64,000 nt of DNA from Schizochytrium sp. TIO01 (taxonomy: Eukaryota; Sar; Bigyra; Thraustochytrida; Thraustochytriidae), in NCBI GenBank assembly GCA_004764695.1, contig SMSO01000014.1:3795148-3859147 (forward strand), written 5' to 3'. A program made the translations under genes and the position numbers. This document shows, in pieces, positions 38,242 to 49,233 of the stretch. The notes under the pieces were generated by a model that did no database searches, was not told the origin of the DNA, and saw only the letters and a program-made list of their open reading frames with translations. How positions within the stretch are numbered: position 1 is the first letter of the stretch; every line of letters begins with the position of its first letter.

Positions 38242-38467
38242 TAATGATCCAACCATCTTTTCTACTTCTACTTCCACTGCTTCTAATAATACTAATTTTA
38301 CTTATAAATCGCATCCATATTATTTTTTAAAGTCATAAGTCTACACGCTTAATTTTAAAAGTCTTTGAGGAGCCCATTTCCTAAAAATTTGCGAGCGAGG
38401 AAAATCAGAGTTTGTTGTTGAATTAATGCATGTTACGTTTTAGTAAGTTTGGCATGATCAGTGTTGC

Positions 38468-40345
38468 TCAAGTATGGGACAGGTAAGATTCCGAGTGCCG
38501 CGAGTTGGGAGTATGCGGTGAGTGATTTGAGGGATCAATGACGCTTGCACGACTATGAGACACACCCGAGTGAGGCGAAGGTGCTGAATCCGGATCGCGA
38601 ATAAGCATTGGTCTGAGGAAACGATTTTCAAAGCGCTCCCAACGGGTTGCGACACCCACAGTTTCGGCTGTACCCTTTTCCTCCATGTCATCCCCATCCT
38701 CTAATTCGAAGGATGTTGCAGGCGGTCGAGTAGCCGGGGTAGTGCTTTGGAGTTGGCTCGCCGCGTGCCCAAACGGGTTTTCATTCCCCAAATAATCATC
38801 TTCAAGGCTATCAAAGCTCGCTCTTGAGTTGCTACGAGACAGATCCGTAAGCTCGACTTCAGTGAGGCCATGCTCATCAGTACCTTCAACAATCACCATG
38901 GACGGGTCAATGCGAGCAACATCACGGTGCGCCTCTGAAATGAGTTTGTGCTCCTCGTCGTAAGGAGAAGGAATAGGGGAGCGAGCCGCGCGGTCAACGA
39001 GACCAAAGCGAGTTGACAAACATCTTGTGCTACCACCAAAGAAGAACACTGTAATGAAAATAATAATTGTGGTGGCAGCCTCAAACACCTGACCAGTGGA
39101 CTCCTTGGTGAGCATGTTAGAGGAGGATGCAGCAAGAGCGAATGCCATGCCTCCTCGCAAGCCGGACCACCAGAGCATGAAAATTTCGCTGCAAGAAATC
39201 CGAAGTGCACGCTTGCGCCCGATGTTACCTAAGATACAGAGTGGGACAACACTAGCAAAACGAGCCACCATGCACGCAAACATCCCAGCAAATCCAAACG
39301 CGACAGAGCCCCGACTCCAGTTTGCATCACCTGTGAAAATGGCCATTCCAAGATAAATGAAAACAAAGGTTTCCGCCATGTGAGCGAGGATGTGGAAGAC
39401 TTCTGAAATAAACTTTGAGGCATCGACAGACAAGTTGTGGCGTGTGAAAGACCCCATGATGATGGCAGTGAAGAGCATGCTTACGATACCCGATATGTTC
39501 ACGCCCTGCGCCAATGTATAGGAAAGGTAAGGTAGCGTGATGGCAACTGTGCACTCGAGCTCACGCAGGTTGACATCCCAGAGGCGGAGCCACTTGAAAA
39601 GAATAGCGCTACCAATGCCCATAGCAATGCCCATGAGGGCAGATCCAAAAAGATTGATGATGAAGTCAGTGACAGCGTCCATTACGGGCTGCGGACTGGT
39701 AGAATCAAGAACGTTATTCTCAAAGAGGACCAGGGTACGGTAGAGCACGATTGCGACAGCATCGTTTAGGACGCTCTCTCCGAAAACGAGAATGTGCAAG
39801 CCAGGTTTGACGCCAATGCTTTGGAAAACAGCAATCACTGTAACAGGATCTGTGGCGGAAATGATGGCGCCAAAAACAAGACACTCAATCCAACTGGCAG
39901 TGTAGATGGCATTGCTGCTGTAGGACGAGAGCGAAAACATAATGCCGCCCACAACGAAGGAGGAAATGAGCGTGCCAAAGATTGCGAGTGCAAGAATAAG
40001 GAAAAAGTTGCCAATGAACATGTCACGGCGAATAGTAAATCCAGATTCGAAGATAATGGGCGGGAGCAAGACGATGAAGAAAAGGTTCTCGTCAAACTCC
40101 GTCAGCTTCTCAACAGCTGAGATCATGCCAACATGATCGATCGTGCGAATTAATCCACCTATTACCATGCCCAGCATCAACAGCAGGCCAGCCTCAGGAA
40201 CAACTGATTGTTGCAATTTACGGGACACATAGAGCAAGAGTTGCGAGAACAACAGCGTCGCTATGAAAACTAGCAGCGCCAAGAACTCGATCTCCTCTGT
40301 CTTTTCCTCCTCCGTAATGGAGGTTGTGTTAGGGGCCCGCTCCAT
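38468..40345 (-). CDS. Organellar-type Na+/H+ (or K+/H+) exchanger, SLC9/NHE family
   Basis: The 625-residue product has about 12 membrane helices over residues 20-450 and a disordered cytosolic tail. NHE hallmarks are LPPIIFESGF at 94-103 (the inhibitor-region helix), SATDPVTVIAVF at 163-174, and FGESVLNDAVAIVLY at 188-202, with the Asn-Asp pair of electroneutral exchangers. An RGGMAFALA block occurs in a late helix, as in eukaryotic NHEs. The short N-terminus and 'DPVTVIAVFQ' wording are closest to the NHE6/7/8/9 intracellular group that alkalinises endosomes and Golgi by exporting protons for Na+ or K+. The tail (about 450-625) is rich in acidic and Ser residues. Third codon positions are biased to G/C, suggesting solid expression. 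Confidence 0.92.
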   Translation of the reverse strand: MERAPNTTSITEEEKTEEIEFLALLVFIATLLFSQLLLYVSRKLQQSVVPEAGLLLMLGMVIGGLIRTIDHVGMISAVEKLTEFDENLFFIVLLPPIIFESGFTIRRDMFIGNFFLILALAIFGTLISSFVVGGIMFSLSSYSSNAIYTASWIECLVFGAIISATDPVTVIAVFQSIGVKPGLHILVFGESVLNDAVAIVLYRTLVLFENNVLDSTSPQPVMDAVTDFIINLFGSALMGIAMGIGSAILFKWLRLWDVNLRELECTVAITLPYLSYTLAQGVNISGIVSMLFTAIIMGSFTRHNLSVDASKFISEVFHILAHMAETFVFIYLGMAIFTGDANWSRGSVAFGFAGMFACMVARFASVVPLCILGNIGRKRALRISCSEIFMLWWSGLRGGMAFALAASSSNMLTKESTGQVFEAATTIIIFITVFFFGGSTRCLSTRFGLVDRAARSPIPSPYDEEHKLISEAHRDVARIDPSMVIVEGTDEHGLTEVELTDLSRSNSRASFDSLEDDYLGNENPFGHAASQLQSTTPATRPPATSFELEDGDDMEEKGTAETVGVATRWERFENRFLRPMLIRDPDSAPSPHSGVSHSRASVIDPSNHSPHTPNSRHSESYLSHT

Positions 40346-42277
40346 ATTGCCAACTCAAGTAAGATCAACAAACCCCTCGCAGGCCGCAGCGCCTACCAAC
40401 GCCGCTCTGAGACCAAACGAGGTCGGTTTGCTGCCGCCGAGTCGGCTTCAAACTGATATTCTAATACAACCAAATCATTGAAAGAGAAGGCAAGTGTGAG
40501 TGAGAAAACTTTGAAAGCAAATTTTTATTCTTAAAATAAAACAAAGCTAAAGCAAAAAAAATAGACCTCGTAACAGAAAACAAGTTTAACATGAGGAACG
40601 CCAATTACGTACTCATTTATTCATCTATCCATCCGATACTCTACTCGAGGTCGTTTTTTAAACTTAGGGACTTCTACTTCTCGAAGAAGCAGACATTTCT
40701 ACTTTACTCTAAAGTGATAGCAAACGCAAACTTGAAGGTACAGCCAATAAGTTGCTTCTCTCTCACACGTGCATTGGAGTTCGCCCTAAATTATTTTGTA
40801 CAGGGTCGAGTTGTTCTGTTCTCTATAAAGACGGAACGCTTGGTCTCGTCTGGGGGTCAATCATTCAATTTTAGGACGTCATCTTGGGCTGCTGCTACTA
40901 CGAACTGCAGAGCATATGACAAGGCTGTAGTCGAGGATGCGATACCATCCACCTGGGACGATAGATTAGGGAGAATGAAAGGAACAAAACAAAGCTACCC
41001 GACTCGGCCAATCTGGGATTTACAAGCCACCCTGTTTCACACAAAACAAATCAAAAGCAAGACAACAATAATGGCGCAGGAATGCTTTATATTTTAATTT
41101 AATAAAAAAAAGGGGAAAAAAGGCCTATTTCTGATTTAAAGGCGTCAAAAGTCTCGCTGATTAGCGCAGAGTCAGCTTGAGAAGCAAAGATCATTGGTTT
41201 CGCGGGTGAAGTTTTTGGAGGTAGGGTCGAGGGGTAGGTAGGTCAAGGCAAGGGTGAAGATTCTTGAGGATTGAAAAGGAAACAGATTGTTGCAATGTTT
41301 GTGCAGATGCGAAGAAGGAGGTGCCTTCTTAGTGGATCTTGAACAAGCTGGCAAACATGTCACACACCCTGCTCGAGACGATTGTGTGCAAGCAATTCTG
41401 CCAACTATGCCTAGGAGTTGTGAACTTGTGATGATGTACTGCCTTTCTCCCTCTCTCCCTCGTCTGACGCTGTTTTTGCAGCCATGAAAAGTTATAAATG
41501 AGAGCAAGTGACGACCATTGTTGTTTGGAGAAATTAAGATGGTTGAAAATTTGAAGATATGCAGGAAAGCGATGAAAAATATTCAAAGCGAACTTACGAT
41601 GTTTGATGCAATCCCAACAAAATGTCGGGAATTCCTAGTAGTGATGACAGCTTTCTAGAGAGGTACCTACCTACTATTTATTCAAAATGAAAAAGTCGAA
41701 CTGGAAGGTATATTTATATGACATGGTAGCGCAATTTTTGATGAAACGTAGTAGTCAAGACTTCGCTTACAAAACACCATTGCACGCAGCCAAAGAATCA
41801 AATTTATTTCAAAAGTCGAGTATACTTCACTTATTTCCGTGAAAAGAATTAAAAAAAAAAGTCTGTGGCATCCTTTCACAAATATGATTTCGTTCGGTGA
41901 GCGGTATACAGAGAGGCTAAAAGTCTATTGTTCAGAAATAAGCCTTTTAACGTATCTGGCATTCTCTTTTCCAACAAGCCCTGTGCAAAAATCAAATCAA
42001 GACAAGGCCCTAGCTATATAGGATTAGTGAGTGACGAGACAAAAAAAAGATCACTTTGGAAATTTTACGCGTTGGATCAATCAATGTGATAAAAAGAACC
42101 GGGACTAGATAGATGCCAACATAAGGCAGCAATAGTGGTTTGCATATTTGTTTTTCTCCTAAGCCACCGCAATTAAGAAAGCAGAGGAGAGCTGTGGTAT
42201 CCTATACCATGTGTCGGTATATGGTTTGTATGGTTTTGTTAGGATGATACGGACTGGACGAATGTTGTGTGAAACAT
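40346..42277. other. Intergenic region, about 1.9 kb, no supported gene
   Basis: It lies between the start of the exchanger gene and the 3' end of the fumarase gene. A 168-codon ATG frame (40591-41097, plus) shows no domain and a non-coding composition. A TATAAAG on the plus strand near 40824 has no gene after it. A TACCTACC element occurs at 41661-41676. Confidence 0.45.
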
Positions 42278-44095
42278 TTAGCCGAGCCATTCGGAGAAAA
42301 AGTCGTTACCCTTGTCATCGACAATGATGAAGGCAGGGAAGTTTTCGACGCGGATCTTGTGGACGGCCTCCATGCCAAGCTCAGGCATGTCAATGACCTC
42401 GACACTCTTGATGGCCTCCTTGGCAAGAATGGCGGCGGGACCACCAATGGAGCCAAGGTAGAAGCCACCGTGCTTCTTGCAGGCCTCAGTGACCATCTTG
42501 GAACGGTTACCCTTGGCCAACATGATCATGGATCCACCGTTGGCCTGGAAGAGGTTGGTGTAGGGGTCCATGCGGCCAGCAGTGGTGGGACCAAAGCTGC
42601 CACTGGGCATACCCTCGGGGGTCTTGGCGGGACCAGCGTAGTACACAGGGTGCTTGAGCATGTACTCGGGCATACCCTCGCCGTTGTCAAGGCGCTCCTT
42701 GATCTTGGCGTGGGCAATGTCACGAGCCACAATAAGGGTACCGGTGAGGCTCAAGCGGGTCTTAATGGGGTACTGGGAGAGCTCAGCAAGAATGTCCTTC
42801 ATGGGGCGGTCGAGGTTAACCTCCACAGTCTGGGCATCGGCCAAGTGGGAGTCAGTGACATCCGGGAGGAAGCGGGACGGGTTGGTCTCAAGGCGCTCGA
42901 GGAAGACACCATCCTTGGTGATCTTGGCCTTGGCCTGACGATCAGCAGAGCAAGAGACACCAAGACCAACGGGGCAAGAAGCACCGTGGCGGGGAAGGCG
43001 AATGACACGGAAGTCGTGGCAGAAGTACTTTCCACCGACCTGAGCACCAATGCCGAGCTTACGGGTGATGTCCATGATCTGCTGCTCCATTTCGATATCA
43101 CGAAAGGCACGGCCGTACTCGTTACCGGTGGTGGGGAGGTCATCGTAGTAAAGAGCCGAGGCGAGCTTGACGGTCTTGAGGTTCTGCTCCGCAGAGAGAC
43201 CACCAATGACAAGCGCACCCTTGTAGGGGGGGCATGCAGCGGTACCGAGCTGGAGGAGAGAGTTCTTGACGAAGTCCATCATCGACTTGGGGTTCAAGAG
43301 TGCCTTGGTCTGCTGGTACAAGAAGGTCTTGTTGGCTGAGCCACCACCCTTGGCCATGAAGTGAAAGCTGTACTCACTGCCCTTGGTGGCAAAAAGATCA
43401 AACTGCGCGGGGAGGTTGCATGCAGTGTTCTTCTCGGTGTACATGTCGAGGGGAGCGACCTGGCTGTAACGCAGGTTGGTCTTGGTGTAGGTATCGTAGA
43501 TACCGTGGGAGAGGGCCTTCTCGTCCTCACCATCTGTGAACACGTGGTGTCCACGCTTACCCATGACGATGGCAGTACCGGTATCCTGGCACGAAGGCAG
43601 AACCATCTCAGCAGCCACCACAGCGTTCTTGAGGAGCTGGAGCGCTACAAACCTGTCATTGTCAGAAGCCTCGGGGTCGTCAAGAATCTTGCGCAAGTGG
43701 CCGAGGTGGGTGGGGCGCAGAAGGTGCGAGATGTCGTGAAGAGCAGCTGCGGAGAGCAGACGGAGGGCCTCAGGACCCACCTGGAGACCCTCCTCGCCGT
43801 TGGGGAGCGTGAAGGTTTTGACGTGCTCGCTGGCCTCATCGAGGCGGTAGTACGGGGTGTCAACAGGGTTGGCGTGCTCAAAGAGCTCCTGATAGACGAA
43901 GGGAACCGGGGCAGCCTTCTTCTTCATACCGGCCTGAGGCACGGCGTGCGCTCCGGCGTGGTTCTTCATAACGACTCCCTCGAAGGAGCTTGATGAGGAC
44001 GCCAAGCCGCGCATGGACATCATCTTGATCGACGCAGAAGCGCCGCGGGACCGCGGGAGGGCACGGAGGCCCATAGACGCAGCAGCGAGCGTCAT
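42278..44095 (-). CDS. Class I ([4Fe-4S]) fumarate hydratase, probably mitochondrial
   Basis: From the first ATG (44095) the product has 605 residues. It catalyses fumarate plus water to malate in the TCA cycle. The class I signature is clear: [36 protein letters not shown] and [13 protein letters not shown] supply the three cluster cysteines (about C169, C288, C374), and the C-terminal half has the [11 protein letters not shown] and [14 protein letters not shown] blocks. The first 40 residues ([18 protein letters not shown]...) are Arg/Ser/Ala-rich and lack acids, as in a mitochondrial presequence. Animals and fungi use class II fumarase here; class I occurs in bacteria and several protists such as trypanosomatids. 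Very strong G/C-ended codon bias implies high expression and also creates long false frames on the other strand. Confidence 0.95.
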   Translation of the reverse strand: MTLAAASMGLRALPRSRGASASIKMMSMRGLASSSSSFEGVVMKNHAGAHAVPQAGMKKKAAPVPFVYQELFEHANPVDTPYYRLDEASEHVKTFTLPNGEEGLQVGPEALRLLSAAALHDISHLLRPTHLGHLRKILDDPEASDNDRFVALQLLKNAVVAAEMVLPSCQDTGTAIVMGKRGHHVFTDGEDEKALSHGIYDTYTKTNLRYSQVAPLDMYTEKNTACNLPAQFDLFATKGSEYSFHFMAKGGGSANKTFLYQQTKALLNPKSMMDFVKNSLLQLGTAACPPYKGALVIGGLSAEQNLKTVKLASALYYDDLPTTGNEYGRAFRDIEMEQQIMDITRKLGIGAQVGGKYFCHDFRVIRLPRHGASCPVGLGVSCSADRQAKAKITKDGVFLERLETNPSRFLPDVTDSHLADAQTVEVNLDRPMKDILAELSQYPIKTRLSLTGTLIVARDIAHAKIKERLDNGEGMPEYMLKHPVYYAGPAKTPEGMPSGSFGPTTAGRMDPYTNLFQANGGSMIMLAKGNRSKMVTEACKKHGGFYLGSIGGPAAILAKEAIKSVEVIDMPELGMEAVHKIRVENFPAFIIVDDKGNDFFSEWLG

Positions 44096-44238
44096 GGTAG
44101 CAAACACGCGCTGATTCACGCAAACAGTGAAGAGGCAGCGAGAGACGCCAGCGTAGCCGACTTTCTCCCAATCCGAATTTGAATTCCTCTCAACCTCGAA
44201 TTCGCTGCTTTTGCAAATTCAATTTTCAGTCATTCGAA

Positions 44239-44262
44239 ATCAATCAATCAATCAATCAATCA
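44239..44262. repeat. ATCA microsatellite, six units
   Basis: Six tandem ATCA units about 145 bases upstream of the fumarase start. Confidence 0.9.
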
Positions 44263-45584
44263 CTTTACTCTTATTTATGCATTTATCCTAAATTAAAACT
44301 TCCTCAAAACGAGACCATAAAGTACCTACCTACACCAAACCATAGTACTACTCAGACGTATCTCTTTCTGTCTTTCTTTTCTTGGCTGCTTCGGACATAG
44401 ATACCTACAAACATTACCAGCTCAACTAGCCAGGGGTACTCCTATCATTATACGTATATACTCCTACTGCCAGGCGAGGTGCTCAAGTCCGAAGCTAATT
44501 CACATTCTTTTGAGGACTTGCGAAGACTGCGGCCTCATATGCTAAACCAGTAGCATACCCTATTAGATTACGAAAGTGCGTAGTAGGTAGTACGCATAGT
44601 GGTGCGCTAAGGGGCCCTGGGGGTTCGGTAAGGGTCGCTAGAGAGCGCTACGAGTGCCGTGGATTTGGTCGTTTAGTTCTATGTCTTATCCTTTCGAGGT
44701 TTTGACGCAGAGCTGTGAAACTAGATTGCATTGCAAAGCACGAGGTACCGAGGCACATGCATGCGTAGGAACAGAAGGAGGGTGAATGAAGGCAGCTTTC
44801 CAGGCCCTGGAGCATTTGTTATGCACGGCAGTGACGATACAGATGGCGGCCATAAACTGCAGCGGAGGAGCGGTTCAAGCTAGCTAAGTCGTTTGCTGTG
44901 CGCGAAGGTGGGGGTGACTGCTATGGCAAAGGGTAGGAGGACACTAGAAACTCTGACTGCGTAATGAGCTTATTGGTAGAATTGGGCAGAAGAGAACGGT
45001 AGGAGTCGATAGGGCGTCAGTAGGGAACGCCTGTGCACAGAAGGACCCGCGCAGGTCCTCTGCAAGACTAAAGTGCGAATCGTACCGGACTGAGCCTACC
45101 CCTGCACGTATATACTGTTATATTCCATGGTTAATGTTAGCAGTGCGCTCGGTCGGGTAATGGAAAGCTATAAGCTATCGTCCGCGAAATACATATTAGG
45201 GGTACTAAAGGACTAAGCTATGGGGGGCAATGTAGAAAACCAAAAAGAGACCTAAATGATAGACCAGATAGGGGCTGAAAGGCGGAAAAGGAACCAAGTT
45301 GAACAACTCTGCTCAAAGTGGTTTCTGTTGACGCAGGGTTAATTTTGTGGAGAGAGATTACTCTGGGAGATACAAATACAGCTAACTTGGAGAGATTGCA
45401 ACACATGGCTACCTAGTCGCACGTTTGATGGACGCAAAGGCATGTGTTATCCTACAACTTTGGACTTTTTGCTTTGGGATAGCAAAGTCAAATCTGGGTA
45501 CTCGGAAAATCGGATGACATTATAAGCGCCACTTGATCAGATAACACGCCTACCAGAAGCAAAACGAATAAGTTATTCTTCAAA

Positions 45585-45649
45585 CCAATAACTAACACCA
45601 ATAACTAACGCCAATAACGAACGCCAATAACGAACACCAATAACTAACG
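45585..45649. repeat. 13-bp minisatellite, five units
   Basis: Five direct tandem copies of CCAATAAC(T/G)AAC(A/G), with starts at 45585, 45598, 45611, 45624 and 45637. Units vary only at two positions. Confidence 0.95.
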
Positions 45650-46110
45650 TTAAGCTGATTGACTCAAAGCTATTCCACATTTCTCTAGCCGCGTGAGGAC
45701 CACCTAAATTGGCATTGGTAGCGGATGTTCCCACACAGATATTGGAGATTGAGACTGCGACCCAAGATATGTATGTGGCTTCAGGCATGGATAAGTCAAA
45801 TGAATCCTCTGATTTGAGGACTTCTAAATGCCATGTCCTGTCCTCTTCACAAGAATACCTTTGGATGCCAAGCTATGACAGTCAGTTTGTATTGTAACAG
45901 CGACTATAGTTTTGCGCTTGACGTGCTACTGGAGCTTTGGTATGCAAGCTTATATATTTCGGCATGCATGGTGGGCTATTTGGATTGACTGTGCCGCAAA
46001 AAGTCCCGTTTTTATTTCTTTGCTTACTCGATATTACTATCATTGAACGATGTACCTGTATTATATGTTGTATGTATGTAAAGGACAGTTTGCTGGTATT
46101 CTGTTGTATT

Positions 46111-46190
46111 CTGTATAGTACAATATTTGCATTCTGTATAGTACAATATTTGCATTCTGTATAGTATGATATTTGCATTCTGTATAGTAG
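46111..46190. repeat. 23-bp minisatellite, about 3.5 units
   Basis: CTGTATAGTACAATATTTGC-type units start at 46111, 46134, 46157 and 46180; the last is partial. The spacing is exactly 23 bases. The third copy has a TGATATT variant. Confidence 0.95.
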
Positions 46191-47108
46191 GTTCAAGAAA
46201 TACTAGGCAATAGAGTGATATGAAAAAACAGAAAACAATAAAAATCGAAGTAGAATATACTTTGGAGCCCTGACGTGAACGCAGAGCGCTTTGGCGAAGT
46301 CAGATAGGTTTCGTGTTGTGGCGGGTACCCTTAAAGCTGCTAAAGCGTCCTCGAGGGTTAGAGGCGCCAGGGCCAGAGGGAAGAGCTGGAAGAGAGACCA
46401 ACGTTTTCTCGTTCGAACGTTCGTTCGTTTGTTCATTCGCTCGTTTTCTCCCACCGCCATCTTCTTCTTATTATTATTTCTTTTGGCTTTTCTCTCACTT
46501 GTCCTGTCACTTTCTCCTTTTCTGGGGACCTCAGTTCGCTAAAAGACAGCAGAGCATCGCGAAAGCTGATTATAGACGAACAGGAGAAGGCAGACTCTTG
46601 AGCACAAATTGCACTTAGGTTGATCCCTCCCGCGTATGTACAAACACACGTCTAATATTTCTTGACTTGTGCTAAAGAAAGAAGTAGAAAGTTTACTTCT
46701 CCTATTAATCTATTTCATAATAATAAGGAGACAACATAGAGAGGTGTGTGCAGCATTAATTCACCTGCACCTTGAGGACATTGAGCACCACGTGGCTCTG
46801 ATCAGGACTCACTGTGAAGTGAGTTGAGGAAGCCTCTGGCAAACCTGTAGACTAAGGCAGACTGTATTAGTGGCGCATTCGGGGGTGCCGTAATCGCGAC
46901 GAAGTGATAATTGCGCGGTTGAGGAGCTTGTGGGATAGCAACTGTGTTGACGCCTCGTGTTGTACTTGCTTGGCAATCTAACAAGTTCTGCTTTGGGATA
47001 GCAGAAACACACGTAACAGCACCAGCAGCATCGAGAACAGCCAAAGACAGACGAAGAACCGAGCGCTAAAGAAAAGTTTTGCAATTTCGTTCAAGCTTAA
47101 GCAACATA

Positions 47109-48311
47109 ATGATGAACTCAACAAGAGTCAGTACCACTGGGTTGGCAGAGGACCCAGAAGAAGCCAATGAGTTACTTTCAGCGACTGATTCCATTCGCAC
47201 TCGCAGCTCTTCGAGCGTGACTGAGGCCGGATTTGGAGAGGTGGAGCTTGATGAACTGATGGACGGAATTATGGGCTCATCCGACAAGAAGGACAAGTCT
47301 TCCCGCACACGTTGGCTAGCTCGTCGCATGGGCCGCTTTGGCTTTCTCTGCAGTGCTGCAGTGATCACCTGCATCGTTTACAGCCTTTTTTCTATCGGTA
47401 TGACCCTGGTCAACAAAATTATTCTGACCTCTTACCACTTTAATCACCACATGGTTCTACTTCTCTATCAGAACTCCATGAGTGTGCTCCTGCTTCAACT
47501 TGCTCGCTGGATGGGCTGGGTGACCTTTGACTCTTTGAAAATCTCACAGCTCGTAGCCTGGATCCCTCTCAACTTTCTGTTTGTGGGAATGTTGCTGACA
47601 TCATTCTTCAGTCTCAACCTGCTGTCTGTTCCAATGTCAACAATCTTCAAAAACTCAACTAACATTCTCATCACCTTTGGCGACTACATCTTCTACGGAC
47701 GGCACGTGTCTCGCGGTATTGCAGGCAGCTTGGCCTTAATGTTTGTTGGAGCAGTCCTTGCTAGCCGTAGCGATCTTGAATACAACACTCTAGGTTACTT
47801 TTGGGCAATTTGCAATTGCGTCATTACTGCAGCCTACGTGCTGTACATGCCTCGCGCTATGGCTGACTCAAAGCTTAACGCATTTGGACGTGTTTACTAC
47901 AATAACCTTATTTCCGTGCCGCTTGTAATTTTTGTGGATGTCATTTACACCCAAGATATCTATGCTTTACTCACCAGCTCAAAACTTATCAGCGAGAGCG
48001 AGGGTGTCCAAGAAGACCTCGGATTCTATGCAACATTATTCTTCAGCGGATGCATTGGTTTCTTTTTGAGCCTGTCGTCGTTCCAATGCGTCCAATCCAC
48101 CTCTCCTACTACGTATGCAATGGTCGGTGCCATGAACAAAATTCCACTTGCTGTGATGGGTATTATTATCTTTAACACCCAGCTCAACTCCCAATCCACC
48201 CTCTTTATTGGCGTTTCCCTGGCCGCTGGAACTATGTATGCATACTCAAAGTCACAGCTGGCCATGACAATGGCTCCGGTGCCAAAGCAGACGCCTTCTG
48301 CAAATAAATAA
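47109..48311 (+). CDS. Golgi GDP-mannose transporter (VRG4/GONST type)
   Basis: From the ATG at 47109 the product has 400 residues with about ten membrane helices and an 85-residue cytosolic N-terminus. It belongs to the drug/metabolite transporter superfamily of nucleotide-sugar antiporters. Two motifs that contact GDP-mannose in yeast Vrg4 are present: the FYNN-like YYNNLIS near 262-268 and the GALNK-like GAMNKIP near 339-345. The middle also carries MSTIFKNSTNILITFGDY. Known: these transporters exchange cytosolic GDP-mannose for Golgi GMP to feed mannosylation. The change of Leu to Met in GALNK is conservative. The frame continues upstream without ATG. Confidence 0.92.
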   Translation: MMNSTRVSTTGLAEDPEEANELLSATDSIRTRSSSSVTEAGFGEVELDELMDGIMGSSDKKDKSSRTRWLARRMGRFGFLCSAAVITCIVYSLFSIGMTLVNKIILTSYHFNHHMVLLLYQNSMSVLLLQLARWMGWVTFDSLKISQLVAWIPLNFLFVGMLLTSFFSLNLLSVPMSTIFKNSTNILITFGDYIFYGRHVSRGIAGSLALMFVGAVLASRSDLEYNTLGYFWAICNCVITAAYVLYMPRAMADSKLNAFGRVYYNNLISVPLVIFVDVIYTQDIYALLTSSKLISESEGVQEDLGFYATLFFSGCIGFFLSLSSFQCVQSTSPTTYAMVGAMNKIPLAVMGIIIFNTQLNSQSTLFIGVSLAAGTMYAYSKSQLAMTMAPVPKQTPSANK

Positions 48312-49233
48312 TTTGAATTGATAACATGATTTGTCGGCCATGGTGACAACTCCGTATATTGGTTTAAGCTGGCAAGGTGACGATCCAGAAAGTGTCACTA
48401 TGCAAGCGACATATATGGGGATACTGCACTCTAAAAAAAGATTCTACCTATTATTTGCTTTTAGAAGGGACTGTTTGCTACATTGGCTTTCATTTGCTGC
48501 TGTCATTGAAGGTGCTGAACCACATTCGAAAAACTCCCCTCTAATTTTCCATCTAAATCCCTGGAGTTGCAATTAGTCACTCTACCAGCTAACTAGCAAT
48601 CCATCTTGACGAGAAAGAAAATAACACGAAAAAACACATGCGCAACAAGTCCTTCTGTAATGGGTAAGAATCTTTTGATTATGCGATCTTTGACGATCGC
48701 GACGTCAAACTTTCCCTTCAGGAGTATCCTAAAACTTAAACTGCTAAAAATATCACATGCAATTTCTCTTGCAATCACAAATAATGATTGTCCCGTTTTG
48801 GAGGGGAATTCGCCTTTTACACTATACAAATCAGTGGAGCCTGGCTTTAAATAAAAAAAATTGGGCTAGTGGAAACATCACATATATTGGGAAAACCTTA
48901 CAATTAGTACGGCTGTCTCTAAAGAGAGATCATATCCAGCTAAGGAAAATAATATATATGAAACTATTTGATAACATTTGCTAACATTATTAGGGAATTC
49001 CCTGCCTCGAGTCATGAAAATGTGGTGAACTACACAGAGTCAGAAAATTTGATATAATTGAGTAAGTCCTACTCGATATATAGCAAGCGTAGCGAAGACC
49101 TACATAATGTGTAGCAAAAAGAACAAGAACTAACGAGTGCAAAAGAGGACTATAAACTCACTCCTCTACGCAACCTCTACAAACAAGCAAGAAGATGCAG
49201 TCATGATTGTCATATGAGTTTTGTAGGCATAAG
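48312..49233. other. Convergent intergenic region, no gene seen
   Basis: It lies between the 3' ends of the GDP-mannose transporter and the Ppx/GppA gene. It is AT-rich, especially 48840-49010. The frames present are short and featureless. Confidence 0.45.

Larger units (their letters stand above)
44096..47108. other. Long intergenic region, 3 kb, with minisatellites
   Basis: This is the longest gene-free stretch, between fumarase and the GDP-mannose transporter (divergent). It has an ATCA microsatellite, two minisatellites and TACCTACC elements near 44321 and 44400. A possible spliced minus-strand gene at 47069-46756 is discussed in the findings but is too weak to annotate. No RNA gene was recognised. 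Confidence 0.5.

Noticed and set aside
40591-41097. 168-codon plus-strand ATG frame
   Set aside because: No recognisable domain, irregular composition, no promoter or homologue evidence; length is possible by chance in this spacer.
42269-43339. 356-codon frame on the plus strand
   Set aside because: It is exactly antisense to class I fumarase. Strong G/C-ended codon bias in fumarase removes stops from the other strand; the product is a Val/Gly/Leu/Glu-rich artefact with no ATG at its beginning.
43361-43993. 210-codon frame on the plus strand
   Set aside because: Antisense to the 5' half of fumarase, for the same reason.
45585-46190. Short direct repeats considered as a CRISPR array
   Set aside because: The copies are contiguous without unique spacers and the host is eukaryotic; these are minisatellites.
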